This document shows positions 1-8,110 of a stretch of DNA of 64,000 bases, piece after piece. The stretch comes from an uncultured Clostridia bacterium. Its GTDB lineage: Bacteria > Bacillota > Clostridia > Christensenellales > Aristaeellaceae. The stretch lies in contig CAKUKE010000002.1 in assembly GCA_934662505.1 (NCBI GenBank), positions 124,001-188,000 of the forward strand. Direction: 5' to 3'. The stretch's first letter is position 1, and every line of letters begins with the position of its first letter. Made by a program: the position numbers and the translations under genes. The notes below the pieces were generated by a model. That model did no database searches, was not told the origin of the DNA, and saw only the letters and a list, made by a program, of their open reading frames with translations.

Positions 1-578
1 TGCTGGACACCATCAAAATGTCCCTGCTGGGTTCCGCGCTGGGCGCCACGCTGGCACTGCCTTTTGCGGTGCTGGCATCCACCAACGTGAACCGCAGCGG
101 CGTAGCGGTTGCCGTGCTGCGTTTTCTGCTGAACATTGTGCGTACCCTGCCTACGCTGGTCATCGCCAAGTTTGCGGCGCTGCTGTTTGGGCTGGGCACC
201 TTTGCGGGCACCGTGGCCATCACCGTCTTCACCTTCGGCGTGGTGTCCAAGATGATGTACGAGTCCATTGAAACCATCGATATGGGGGCGTTTGAAGCGC
301 TGGAAAGCGCAGGCGCCAACAAGTTTCAGGCATTCTGGACGGCCTGCTTTCCGCAGATTCTGCCCACGTACCTGTCGGACTGCCTCTACAGTCTGGAAAT
401 GAACATCCGTGCGGCGGCCATTCTGGGTTATGTGGGCGCGGGCGGTCTGGGACTGCTCATTGACGAGCGCATCGGATGGCGCGATTATAACGGACTGGGC
501 ATGGTGCTGCTGGCGCTGTTTGTGGTGGTGCTGATCATTGAAAACACCAGTCAGTATCTGCGTAAGAAGCTGAGTTGA
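1..578 (+). CDS. phnE: Phosphonate-type ABC transporter permease PhnE, 5' truncated
   Basis: Membrane permease of a PhnCDE-type importer for phosphonates or related phosphorus compounds. The frame is open from base 3 at the window edge, so the true start lies upstream and about 192 codons are visible. Hydrophobic segments alternate with the cytoplasmic coupling loop of binding-protein-dependent permeases: EALESAGANKFQAFW followed by the GYVGAGGLGLLID stretch, as in PhnE. It is followed 13 bases after its stop by a second, related permease, the usual PhnE1/PhnE2 pairing. The ATPase (PhnC) and binding protein (PhnD) should lie just upstream, outside the window. Substrate is inferred from family only. 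Confidence 0.88.
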   Translation, partial: LDTIKMSLLGSALGATLALPFAVLASTNVNRSGVAVAVLRFLLNIVRTLPTLVIAKFAALLFGLGTFAGTVAITVFTFGVVSKMMYESIETIDMGAFEALESAGANKFQAFWTACFPQILPTYLSDCLYSLEMNIRAAAILGYVGAGGLGLLIDERIGWRDYNGLGMVLLALFVVVLIIENTSQYLRKKLS

Positions 579-591
579 GGAGGCGGCGGCA

Positions 592-1440
592 ATGAAGAAA
601 GCATCGGTAAAAAGCCTGTCGGATCGTCCGCTGTCCATTCAGGAAACCTATGACGCGCGGCCGAGGCGCTGGTGGCTGTATACCCTGATCCTGCTGGTGG
701 TGGTTGCTTTGCTGGGGTGGTCCGGCAGCAGCGTGGAGTACAAGGGGCTGGCGACCAAGGGCGCTGAGGTGGCCAAGGGCATTGGTTATGGCATCATTCA
801 CCCGGATACGGGGCTGCTGTTTGACCTGAGCAGCGAGGGCGTACCCTACCAGCTGCTGCAGACGGTGGCCATCGCCGTGCTGGGCACCCTGATCGGCGGT
901 CTGCTGGCCATTCCATTCAGTTTTCTGGCATGTGACAAGATTGTGCCCAAGTGGCTGGCGTTCCTGTTCCGGGCGTTCATCCTGCTCATCCGCACCATTC
1001 CCAGCCTGGTCTGGGCGCTGGTGTGGATTCGCGTGACCGGCCCCAACGCCTTCTGCGGTGTGGTGACCCAGTCCATCTGCTCCATCGGCATGATTACAAA
1101 AATGTATATCAATGCCATTGAGGATCTGGATACCCGCATTTTAGAGTCGCTGGATGCGGCGGGGTGCACCGTTTTTCAGAAGATCCGCTACGGTATTCTG
1201 CCGCAGATCGTGCCCAACTTCATTTCGACTGTCATCTATCGGTTTGACATCAATGTGAAGGACGCAACGACGCTGGGCATTGTGGGCGCAGGCGGTATCG
1301 GCGCGCCGCTCATTCAGTGCATTTCCTCCTCCCGCTGGAGCATGGTCGGCGCATACCTGTTCGGTATGGTGGTGCTGATGCTGGTCATCGAGTTCTGCTC
1401 TACCCGCATCCGCCGCAAGCTGACGCAGGGTACCCGCTGA
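592..1440 (+). CDS. phnE: Phosphonate-type ABC transporter permease PhnE (second copy)
   Basis: 282-residue inner-membrane permease. It has an N-terminal cytoplasmic stretch, a first membrane segment near residues 25-43, then a five-helix permease core. The coupling loop reads LESLDAAGCTVFQKI and is followed by TLGIVGAGGIGAPL, closely matching the first permease, so the two should form a heterodimeric channel. An AGGAGG-like site (gaggaggcggc) precedes the ATG. The next gene, 25 bases on, is a cytosolic phosphoesterase, which suggests the imported compound may be a phosphate ester or nucleotide-like molecule. No C-P lyase genes are visible. Confidence 0.9.
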   Translation: MKKASVKSLSDRPLSIQETYDARPRRWWLYTLILLVVVALLGWSGSSVEYKGLATKGAEVAKGIGYGIIHPDTGLLFDLSSEGVPYQLLQTVAIAVLGTLIGGLLAIPFSFLACDKIVPKWLAFLFRAFILLIRTIPSLVWALVWIRVTGPNAFCGVVTQSICSIGMITKMYINAIEDLDTRILESLDAAGCTVFQKIRYGILPQIVPNFISTVIYRFDINVKDATTLGIVGAGGIGAPLIQCISSSRWSMVGAYLFGMVVLMLVIEFCSTRIRRKLTQGTR

Positions 1441-1465
1441 GGATCACTTTGGAGAAACGAACATC

Positions 1466-2998
1466 ATGACGCGCAATTTTAGACTGCTGTTTACCTCTGA
1501 CACCCATGGGTATCTTTATCCCACCGACTATACGGACGGCCGGGATAAGCCCATGGGGCTTTTTAAGCTGGCTGCGGCTTTCAAAAAAGACGGGAATACC
1601 CTGCTGCTGGATGGCGGCGACACCCTGCAGGGGTCGCCGTTTACCAACTACATGAACCGTCACCTGACCCGCCCGCATCCCATGGCGCAGGTGATGAACG
1701 CCATCGGGTATCAGTACGTGACGCTGGGCAACCACGATTTTAATAACGGCGTGGAAGCGCTGGAAGCGTACCTGACGGATCTGGACGCGGTATGCGTGTG
1801 CGCCAATATCCGGGATAAGGCGGGTCGGCTTCCCATCCGTCCCTACGCCGTTCATACGCTGCAGAATGGACTGCGGGTCGGCATTACAGGGGCGTGTACC
1901 CATTATGTCAAGGTGTGGGAAAACCCGGATACCCTTGCAAAACTGGAAATAGAGGAACCGCTGCCGGCGCTGAAACGGGCGCTTGACGCCATGCGGGGGC
2001 AGGCGGATATGACGGTATGCCTCTATCACGGCGGTTACGAGCGGGATCTGGAGACGGGGCGGCTGCTGACGGACAGCGCGGAAAATCAGGCGTGGGAACT
2101 GTGCGAACGGCTGAAGCCGGACGTGCTTCTGACCGGGCATCAGCATATGGCGGTGCCGGAAAAACGCATAAACGGCGTGCTGACCGCACAGCCGGCCTAT
2201 CGGGCGGTTCACTTTGTACAGGTGGACGGGACGGAAAATGCGGGACGTGTGGAAGCGTCTTCCCGTCTGTGCCCGCCCGGGCAGACGGCGGAACCGGCGC
2301 TGTGCCGCCTCATGCGTCCTCTGGAAGAAAAGGTTCAGCGGTGGCTGGATACCCCTACGGGGCATCTGGACTGTGCGCTTGAGGTGGGCGATCATCTGGA
2401 AATGGCGGTGAACGGCAGCCTGCTTGCCAATTTTATCAATACGGTGCAGCTTTGGGCGTCCGGTGCACAGGTGTCTGCTACGGCACTGGGCAACGATGTA
2501 AAGGGGATGGGCTGCGAGGTGACCGTGCGGAATGTGGTGGCGGCGTATGTATACAGCAATACTCTGCTGGTGAAGGACATGACGGGCGCGCAGCTGAAGG
2601 CGTATATGGAGCGCTCGGCGGAGTATTTCGACCTGCGGGACGGGCAGATTGTTATCAGCGATGCTTTTTTGAAGCCGAAGGTGGAGCACTACAATTATGA
2701 CTATTTTTCCGGTGTGGACTACACGTTTGATTTGAGCAGACCCCAAGGCGAACGGGTAACGGAAATGCGCATCAACGGGCGGAGCGTCGGCATGGACGAC
2801 CGGGTGCAGGTGTGTGTGAACAACTACCGTGCTTCGGGCACGGGCGGCTATCCCATGGTTAAAGAAGCGCCTATGGTGCGGGAAATACAGACGGATGTAA
2901 GTGAACTGATCATTGATTACATGGAAAAGCACCCGAGTATCCGGGCGGATGTCCATCGGTATCTGACGGTCGTGAAAGGGAAAAAGGAGAAAAAATGA
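1466..2998 (+). CDS. Cytosolic 5'-nucleotidase / 2',3'-cyclic phosphodiesterase-like metallophosphatase
   Basis: 510-residue two-domain enzyme of the UshA/YfkN class. The N-terminal calcineurin-like domain shows the metal-binding motifs in order: D12-T-H14, G51-D52, G88-N-H-D91, H188 and G224-H-Q-H227. The C-terminal 5'-nucleotidase domain starts near residue 300 and contains NDVKGMGCEVTVRNV and a substrate-pocket region YDYFSGVDYTFD. Most relatives are exported, but this one begins MTRNFRLLF with no signal peptide, so it probably works inside the cell. It follows the two PhnE permeases and its stop overlaps the MATE gene start (ATGA), so all appear co-transcribed. Exact substrate is unknown; a nucleotide or cyclic nucleotide is the family expectation. 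Confidence 0.85.
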   Translation: MTRNFRLLFTSDTHGYLYPTDYTDGRDKPMGLFKLAAAFKKDGNTLLLDGGDTLQGSPFTNYMNRHLTRPHPMAQVMNAIGYQYVTLGNHDFNNGVEALEAYLTDLDAVCVCANIRDKAGRLPIRPYAVHTLQNGLRVGITGACTHYVKVWENPDTLAKLEIEEPLPALKRALDAMRGQADMTVCLYHGGYERDLETGRLLTDSAENQAWELCERLKPDVLLTGHQHMAVPEKRINGVLTAQPAYRAVHFVQVDGTENAGRVEASSRLCPPGQTAEPALCRLMRPLEEKVQRWLDTPTGHLDCALEVGDHLEMAVNGSLLANFINTVQLWASGAQVSATALGNDVKGMGCEVTVRNVVAAYVYSNTLLVKDMTGAQLKAYMERSAEYFDLRDGQIVISDAFLKPKVEHYNYDYFSGVDYTFDLSRPQGERVTEMRINGRSVGMDDRVQVCVNNYRASGTGGYPMVKEAPMVREIQTDVSELIIDYMEKHPSIRADVHRYLTVVKGKKEKK

Positions 2999-4413
2999 TA
3001 AAAAAACCAAAGCCGCGCTGGTGGGATTACGCGGTAGGCGATCAGGCGTTTTATCGGGCGATTTTCGCCATTGTCATCCCGATCATTGTACAAAACAGCA
3101 TTTCCGCGTTTGTCGGCCTGCTGGATAACGTGATGGTCGGTCAGCTGGGCACGGAGGAAATGTCCGGCGTGGCCGTGGCCAATCAGCTGATCTTTGTTTT
3201 CAACCTCTGCGTGTTCGGGGGCATTTCCGGCGCGAGCATTTTCTGCGCCCAGTTTTTTGGCGCGAAGGACTATGAAAGCATGCGCGCCTGCACCCGCTTT
3301 AAACTGTATACGGGGATCGTGCTGTTTCTGCTGTGCGCGGCGGTGTTTACCTGCCTGGGCACGCCGCTGATCTCCCTGTTTTTAAATGAAAAGGATTCCC
3401 CGGAAATGGTGGTGCGCACCCTGGCGGCAGGGGAGCAATACCTGAAGATCATGCTCGTCGGTCTGCTGCCGTCGGCGCTTTCTCAGGCCTACGCCTCCAC
3501 CCTGCGGGATGCGGGAGAGACCCGGCTGGCCATGGGCGCCAGCCTGACAGCGGTAGGCACCAATATGCTGCTCAACTACGCGCTGATCTTCGGCCGGCTG
3601 GGCGCGCCTGCAATGGGCGTGGCCGGCGCGGCCATCGCAACCGTCGTGGCGCGCTATGTAGAACTGGCGATTATTCTTGTCTGTGTCCATCGGAACAGCG
3701 AAAAATACTTCTATATGAAAGGGCTGTATCGCACCCTTCGCGTACCGGCCGGTCTGGCGTGGCGCATTACCGTGCGCGGGCTGCCTCTGCTGATCAATGA
3801 AACGCTCTGGTCTTCAGGACTCAGCTTTCTGACCCAGCTGTACTCCGTGCGCGGGCTGCGGGTGGTGGCGGCGGTCAACATTGCCAGCACGGTGCACAAT
3901 CTGTTTAACACGGCGGTATTGTCCCTTGGCCTGGCGGTGGCGGTGATGGTCGGTCAGGCACTGGGTGCGGGGGACAGCGTGCAGGCAAAAAAGACGGCTT
4001 GGCGCATGATGACCTTCAGCGCTGTGGCCAGTCTGGTCATGGAGGCGTTGCTGATGGTCGCATCGCCGTATATTCCCCTTCTGTATAATACGACATCGGA
4101 TGTACGCACGCTGTCCGTTACGCTGATACGCATTCTGGCGATGACCATGCCAATCGGGGCATTCGCGAACTGCTGCTACTATATTCTTCGTTCAGGCGGA
4201 AAGACGATTGCCACTTTTTTGTTTGACTCCGTTCCAGTCTGGGCGCTGAACATTCCGCTGGTGTATGCGCTGGTGTATTTTACAAACGCGGATATCGTGT
4301 TCATTTACGCCATGGGACAGGCGGTGAACGTGATCAAGTGCATTGTCGGCATTATATTGGTCAAAAAAGGAATCTGGATCCACAATATGACCGTTGCGCC
4401 GGCAGAAAGCTGA
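2995..4413 (+). CDS. MATE family efflux transporter
   Basis: 472-residue polytopic protein with about twelve hydrophobic segments in two homologous halves. Typical MATE features are the N-terminal helix ending in QNSISAFVGLLDNVMVGQLG and repeated small-residue helices. Such proteins exchange Na+ or H+ for cationic compounds across the cytoplasmic membrane. Its ATG overlaps the stop of the phosphoesterase gene (ATGA), implying translational coupling. A possible job is export of a product made from the compound taken up by the phn permeases, but this is inference from position only. It ends before a bidirectional terminator. Confidence 0.88.
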   Translation: MIKKPKPRWWDYAVGDQAFYRAIFAIVIPIIVQNSISAFVGLLDNVMVGQLGTEEMSGVAVANQLIFVFNLCVFGGISGASIFCAQFFGAKDYESMRACTRFKLYTGIVLFLLCAAVFTCLGTPLISLFLNEKDSPEMVVRTLAAGEQYLKIMLVGLLPSALSQAYASTLRDAGETRLAMGASLTAVGTNMLLNYALIFGRLGAPAMGVAGAAIATVVARYVELAIILVCVHRNSEKYFYMKGLYRTLRVPAGLAWRITVRGLPLLINETLWSSGLSFLTQLYSVRGLRVVAAVNIASTVHNLFNTAVLSLGLAVAVMVGQALGAGDSVQAKKTAWRMMTFSAVASLVMEALLMVASPYIPLLYNTTSDVRTLSVTLIRILAMTMPIGAFANCCYYILRSGGKTIATFLFDSVPVWALNIPLVYALVYFTNADIVFIYAMGQAVNVIKCIVGIILVKKGIWIHNMTVAPAES

Positions 4414-4443
4414 CGCCGTCGCCTGCTGAAGCATTCCATGCTC

Positions 4444-4479
4444 AAAAAAGCCTCCGGGCCGTGCGGCTCGGAGGCTTTG
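4444..4479. terminator. Bidirectional rho-independent terminator
   Basis: Ten-base arms AAAGCCTCCG and CGGAGGCTTT enclose a 12-base loop, with an A-run on one side and T-rich sequence on the other. It sits between the convergent MATE and AraC genes and can serve both. Confidence 0.8.
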
Positions 4480-4511
4480 ATATGGGCGCAGGTTTTTCTG
4501 AGGACGCGGGC

Positions 4512-5366
4512 TTACCGCTCGAACGGGGGCACGTTGCTGGAAAAGGTGAAATACCGGCTCTGGGCGTTGCGGACACGGTATTCCAGGGGCGAGCAGCCTT
4601 CATTGGCCTTGAACACCCGGCTGAAGTAGTGGATGCTCTGAAAACCGACCAGATAGGAGATCTCGCTGATGCTGGTATCCGTGTGCAGCAAAAGCTCCTT
4701 GGCTTTTTTCAGCCGGATGGAGGTAATGTAGCGGATCGGCGTGGTGCCGCATACTTCCTTCATGATGCTGATCAGGGTGGTTTTGTTCACGCCGGCCATG
4801 TCCGTCAGCTCCTCCAGCGCGATGGGGCGGTGGAAATTGTTGTCAATGTACTGCAGAATGGCACCGATTTCCACGCCGCGGTAATTTTTGACGGGCATCA
4901 CGTCCTGCTCCATGCAGGGCGGCGGGGTATTGCCTGTTTTTTCCCGGGCAAGGTGAATAATCATTTCGGTCAGATAGCAGTTGACCATGTCGAAGTAGCC
5001 CAACTGCTGGCGCGCGCTTTCCTCGATCAGCTTGCCGAAGTGGCGGGAGAAACGGGGAAAATCCTTGCATGCAATCACATTGTCCATCCCGGACAGCAAT
5101 TGAGTCATGGAGGGATCGCCTACCAGAAACTTTACGTCAAAAAGTGAAAGGGGTTCGCGGCCGGTTTTGTCCTGATGGATGGCGTGCCGCTGGCCGGGAC
5201 GAAAAAGATAAACGGTGCCGGCGGAGATTCGGGAGGGTGTATCTTCCACAAAAACGGTGCCGCTGCCGCTGATGATGCCGATCAACTGGAAATAGTTGTG
5301 GCTGTGCATCTCGTTTTCCCAGTTTTGCTTGTACTTGCCGCACCACAGAATAGAACAGCTGTTCAT
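4512..5366 (-). CDS. AraC family transcriptional regulator
   Basis: 284-residue regulator. The N-terminal half has a cupin-like sensing domain, with MHSHNYFQLIGIISGSG and the RPGQRHAI strand near residues 20-65. The C-terminal third is the double helix-turn-helix of AraC/XylS proteins, with ALEELTDMAGVNKTTLISIM as the first helix-turn-helix and SISEISYLVGFQSIHYFSR as the second. It is transcribed away from the dehydrogenase/enolase/ABC transporter locus and most likely controls it in response to a sugar or sugar acid. The ligand cannot be told from sequence. Confidence 0.9.
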   Translation of the reverse strand: MNSCSILWCGKYKQNWENEMHSHNYFQLIGIISGSGTVFVEDTPSRISAGTVYLFRPGQRHAIHQDKTGREPLSLFDVKFLVGDPSMTQLLSGMDNVIACKDFPRFSRHFGKLIEESARQQLGYFDMVNCYLTEMIIHLAREKTGNTPPPCMEQDVMPVKNYRGVEIGAILQYIDNNFHRPIALEELTDMAGVNKTTLISIMKEVCGTTPIRYITSIRLKKAKELLLHTDTSISEISYLVGFQSIHYFSRVFKANEGCSPLEYRVRNAQSRYFTFSSNVPPFER

Positions 5367-5409
5367 GTCAATCCTCCGTGTATTCAGGCGATGCTACGCA
5401 TGCAAATCT

Positions 5410-5438
5410 ATCATAGTGCAAATAGCGTCAAAAATCAA
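5410..5438 (-). promoter_or_regulatory. Promoter of the AraC-type regulator gene
   Basis: On the minus strand TTGATT and TATGAT are separated by exactly 17 bases, about 45 bases before the AraC start codon. Confidence 0.55.
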
Positions 5439-5490
5439 GCCGTTTTGTAAAATAAACGAACAAAGCGCAATAAAAGTTGAAGATTATTTA

Positions 5491-5519
5491 AAGACAAAAC
5501 AGGCATATGCCTCTATAAT
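5491..5519 (+). promoter_or_regulatory. Promoter of the hydroxyacid dehydrogenase locus with palindromic spacer
   Basis: A perfect TATAAT at 5514-5519 lies 17 bases after AAGACA (4 of 6 matches to the -35 consensus). The spacer contains the perfect 12-base palindrome AGGCATATGCCT at 5501-5512, directly next to the -10 box, a position suited to repressor or activator binding. Confidence 0.6.
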
Positions 5520-5559
5520 AAAGCTGGTTCAAAAACATACGAATAGGAGTAAACGACGT

Positions 5560-6549
5560 ATGAAAATTGCTTTGCTTTTAGGGGATGCCCTTCGGAAAAC
5601 ACTGTTCAGCGAAAAGTCCATGAAACGGCTGCAGGCGATGGGGGACGTGGTGGTAAACCCCCATGATGAAATGACCAAGGAAATCGTGATGGACGTGATC
5701 CGGGACGCGGACGTGGCCGTGACCAGCTGGGGCGTGCCGCAGCTGGACAAGGACATTCTGGACTGCGCACCCAACCTGCGTTTTGTGGCGCATGCGGCGG
5801 GCAGCGTAAAGGGCATTGTCAGTGATGAAATGTTCGCCCGCGGTATCCGCATCATCAGCAGCGCCCGCATTCTGTCCATGGGCGTGTCCGAAACGGCGCT
5901 GGGTCTGACCATCTGCGCACTGAAGAACGTGTTTGCCTTCAACAATGAGCTGCATCAGGGCGGCTGGGTGAAGGACTACAATGTGATTACGGAACTGTTC
6001 GACATCACCATCGGCGTGGTAGGCTGCGGCTTTGCGGGTTCGCATTACATTGAACTGCTGCAGGCCTTCGGCGTGGACGTGCTGGCGTATGATCCCCTGC
6101 TCAGCGAAGAAGCCATTGCGAAAATGGGGGCGAAGAAGGCGACGCTGGACGAGGTGCTCCGGCAGAGCGACCTTGTTTCGCTGCATGCGCCCTCGCTGGA
6201 CAGCACCCGTCATATGATCAACCGGGATACGCTGGCCATGATGAAGGACGGCGCTGTGCTGATCAATACGGCGCGCGGCGCGCTGGTGGATGAGGCGGCG
6301 CTGTGCGAAGCGCTCAAAAGCGGCAAGCTGAAGTACGCCTGTCTGGATGTATACGATCCCGAACCGCCGACGGAGGACAGCGAACTGCGCAAATTGCCCA
6401 ACTGCATCATGACCCCCCATCTGGCGGGGCAGGCCAACAATGGCAAACTGAAGATCGGCAGCCATGTGGCGGATGAAATCTCCCGCTTCCAGAAAGGAGA
6501 GGCGCTCATTTCCGAGGTGACGCAGGAAATGCTGGCGACCATTGCCTGA
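5560..6549 (+). CDS. D-isomer-specific 2-hydroxyacid dehydrogenase
   Basis: 329-residue NAD(P)-dependent dehydrogenase of the phosphoglycerate dehydrogenase/glyoxylate reductase family. The Rossmann motif VGCGFAGSHY lies near residue 150. The catalytic Arg is in NTARGALVDE, the Glu in DVYDPEPP and the His in TPHLAG. I chose the ATG at 5560 because it has a good site (aggagt) eight bases upstream and the family N-terminus; the frame is open much further upstream, without a site. The next gene starts two bases after the stop, so an operon with the enolase-superfamily enzyme is clear. Likely role: oxidation or reduction of a hydroxy acid made from the imported sugar acid. Exact substrate unknown. 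Confidence 0.87.
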   Translation: MKIALLLGDALRKTLFSEKSMKRLQAMGDVVVNPHDEMTKEIVMDVIRDADVAVTSWGVPQLDKDILDCAPNLRFVAHAAGSVKGIVSDEMFARGIRIISSARILSMGVSETALGLTICALKNVFAFNNELHQGGWVKDYNVITELFDITIGVVGCGFAGSHYIELLQAFGVDVLAYDPLLSEEAIAKMGAKKATLDEVLRQSDLVSLHAPSLDSTRHMINRDTLAMMKDGAVLINTARGALVDEAALCEALKSGKLKYACLDVYDPEPPTEDSELRKLPNCIMTPHLAGQANNGKLKIGSHVADEISRFQKGEALISEVTQEMLATIA

Positions 6550-6551
6550 TC

Positions 6552-7832
6552 ATGCGTATCACGCAGGCAAGCGCGCATCTGACGCGTGAAAAACTGGCCG
6601 CGCCCTTCGGTTTTAAGGGCAGTACGCTGACCGAACTGTGGCAGGTGGCCGTTCTGCTGGAAACGGACGCGGGCGTCTCCGGCGGCGGGGTAGGGGTGCA
6701 GAGCGTTCTCTGGTCTGACCCGGATACCTTTGCCGCCTTCGGCGAGGAAGAAAGCAACCGCCGTATGCTGACGGTGACGGAACGTGCGCTGGATATGCTC
6801 AGGGGCATGGAGGTGACGACCCCGCCGGAGATGACCGGTCGTCTGGCGGAGGCGCTTTTGCCCGAAGCGGCGCGCCTGACAGGCCGCGGGGAAGTGCCGC
6901 CGACCTTTGTACTCAACGCGCTGGTCGGCGCGGACTTTGCGCTCTGGCAGCTGTGGGACAGGGAGCGGGGTGACGGTACCTTTGACGGGATCATCCGTGC
7001 CTTCTGTCCTGAACTGGCGGCGGTGAGGCAAAACGCGCTGGGGGTCATTCCGCTTCTCAGCTATTTTTCGCCGGATGAACAGATCATCCGTCTGCTGGAC
7101 GACGGCGCGGCGCTGCTGAAGATCAAAATCGGCCAAAGTGCGTCGTCTCCGCAGGAAATGGTGGAAAAGGATCTGGCGCGGCTGGCGCACATTCACGCGC
7201 TGGCCGGGGCGCGCTGTACGTCCTATACCGACTGCGGGCACCCTGTTTACTATCTGGATGCCAACGGTCGTTACCCGAATCGGGAGACGCTGGAGGCTTT
7301 TCTGGATGGAGCTGCCCGTATCGGCGCGCTGGACAGAATCATTCTGCTGGAAGAACCCTTTGCACCCGGTTCGGAAACGGACGTGCGGGGGCTGCCTGTC
7401 CGCGTGACGGGGGATGAAAGCGCCCACAGCGCACAGGACGTGGCACGGCTGACGGGAAAAATGGGGTATGGCGCCATCGCGCTCAAGCCCATTGCAAAAA
7501 CACTTTCCGTGTCCCTTGAAATGGCGCGGCAGGCCATGCGGAACGGCGCCGTCTGCTTCTGCGCGGATCTGACCGTGCCGCCTGTGATGCTGGACTGGAA
7601 CATGTCCATGGCCTCCAGACTGCCCCTTCTCCCCGGCATGAAGGTCGGCGTGGTGGAAAGCAACGGGTCCCAGAACTACCCGGAATGGAAGCGTCTGGAC
7701 GGTTTGTGCCCCGTGCCGGACGCGCCGTGGCGCACCCCGGAAGCAGGCGTCTTTCATCTGGGTGAACGGTTCTTTTCAGACAGCGGGATTCTGCGGATTC
7801 CGGACGCCTATTTCCCCGACCATAGCCCGTGA
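6552..7832 (+). CDS. Enolase-superfamily enzyme (mandelate racemase / muconate lactonizing type)
   Basis: 426-residue protein with an N-terminal capping domain and a C-terminal barrel. Predicted catalytic and metal residues are visible in the right order: K190-I-K192, D236-A-N238, E267/E268 in LLEEP, D288-E289 in TGDES and K312 in ALKP. A Lys on both sides of the barrel fits the muconate lactonizing subgroup, which includes sugar-acid dehydratases, epimerases and cycloisomerases. It sits between a hydroxyacid dehydrogenase and a sugar-type ABC importer under an AraC regulator, favouring a catabolic sugar-acid step. The specific reaction is not predictable by eye. Confidence 0.83.
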   Translation: MRITQASAHLTREKLAAPFGFKGSTLTELWQVAVLLETDAGVSGGGVGVQSVLWSDPDTFAAFGEEESNRRMLTVTERALDMLRGMEVTTPPEMTGRLAEALLPEAARLTGRGEVPPTFVLNALVGADFALWQLWDRERGDGTFDGIIRAFCPELAAVRQNALGVIPLLSYFSPDEQIIRLLDDGAALLKIKIGQSASSPQEMVEKDLARLAHIHALAGARCTSYTDCGHPVYYLDANGRYPNRETLEAFLDGAARIGALDRIILLEEPFAPGSETDVRGLPVRVTGDESAHSAQDVARLTGKMGYGAIALKPIAKTLSVSLEMARQAMRNGAVCFCADLTVPPVMLDWNMSMASRLPLLPGMKVGVVESNGSQNYPEWKRLDGLCPVPDAPWRTPEAGVFHLGERFFSDSGILRIPDAYFPDHSP

Positions 7833-8035
7833 AAAAGGGGAGGCCGGGGAAACATCGCGGCATATAAAAATGCAACTTGTCCGGAATAAAGTGACGGCGG
7901 ACTGCGGAATATCGGGCAGATATTGAAAAATCGGCAAAAGATGGATCGATGCGGACAATTGACATTTATTGCATAAAAATCGACAAAACGTCTGCATGCT
8001 CTATCAAAAATACAAAAATCAGTTCAAAAAATGTA

Positions 8036-8064
8036 TTGACAAAATGGGAAAAGTGACGTAACAT
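8036..8064 (+). promoter_or_regulatory. Promoter of the sugar ABC transporter operon
   Basis: A consensus TTGACA at 8036-8041 is 17 bases before TAACAT, and an AAGGAGG site follows before the ATG at 8111. The remaining A/T-rich region from 7833 shows no gene. Confidence 0.7.
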
Positions 8065-8110
8065 ACATGCGAGGTCTGTTTCGTCAATATTTTAAAAGGA
8101 GGAACCAAAA

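Noticed and set aside
1400..3010. Long minus-strand open frame opposite the 5'-nucleotidase gene
   Set aside because: Antisense shadow; the plus strand carries complete catalytic motifs, the minus translation has none.
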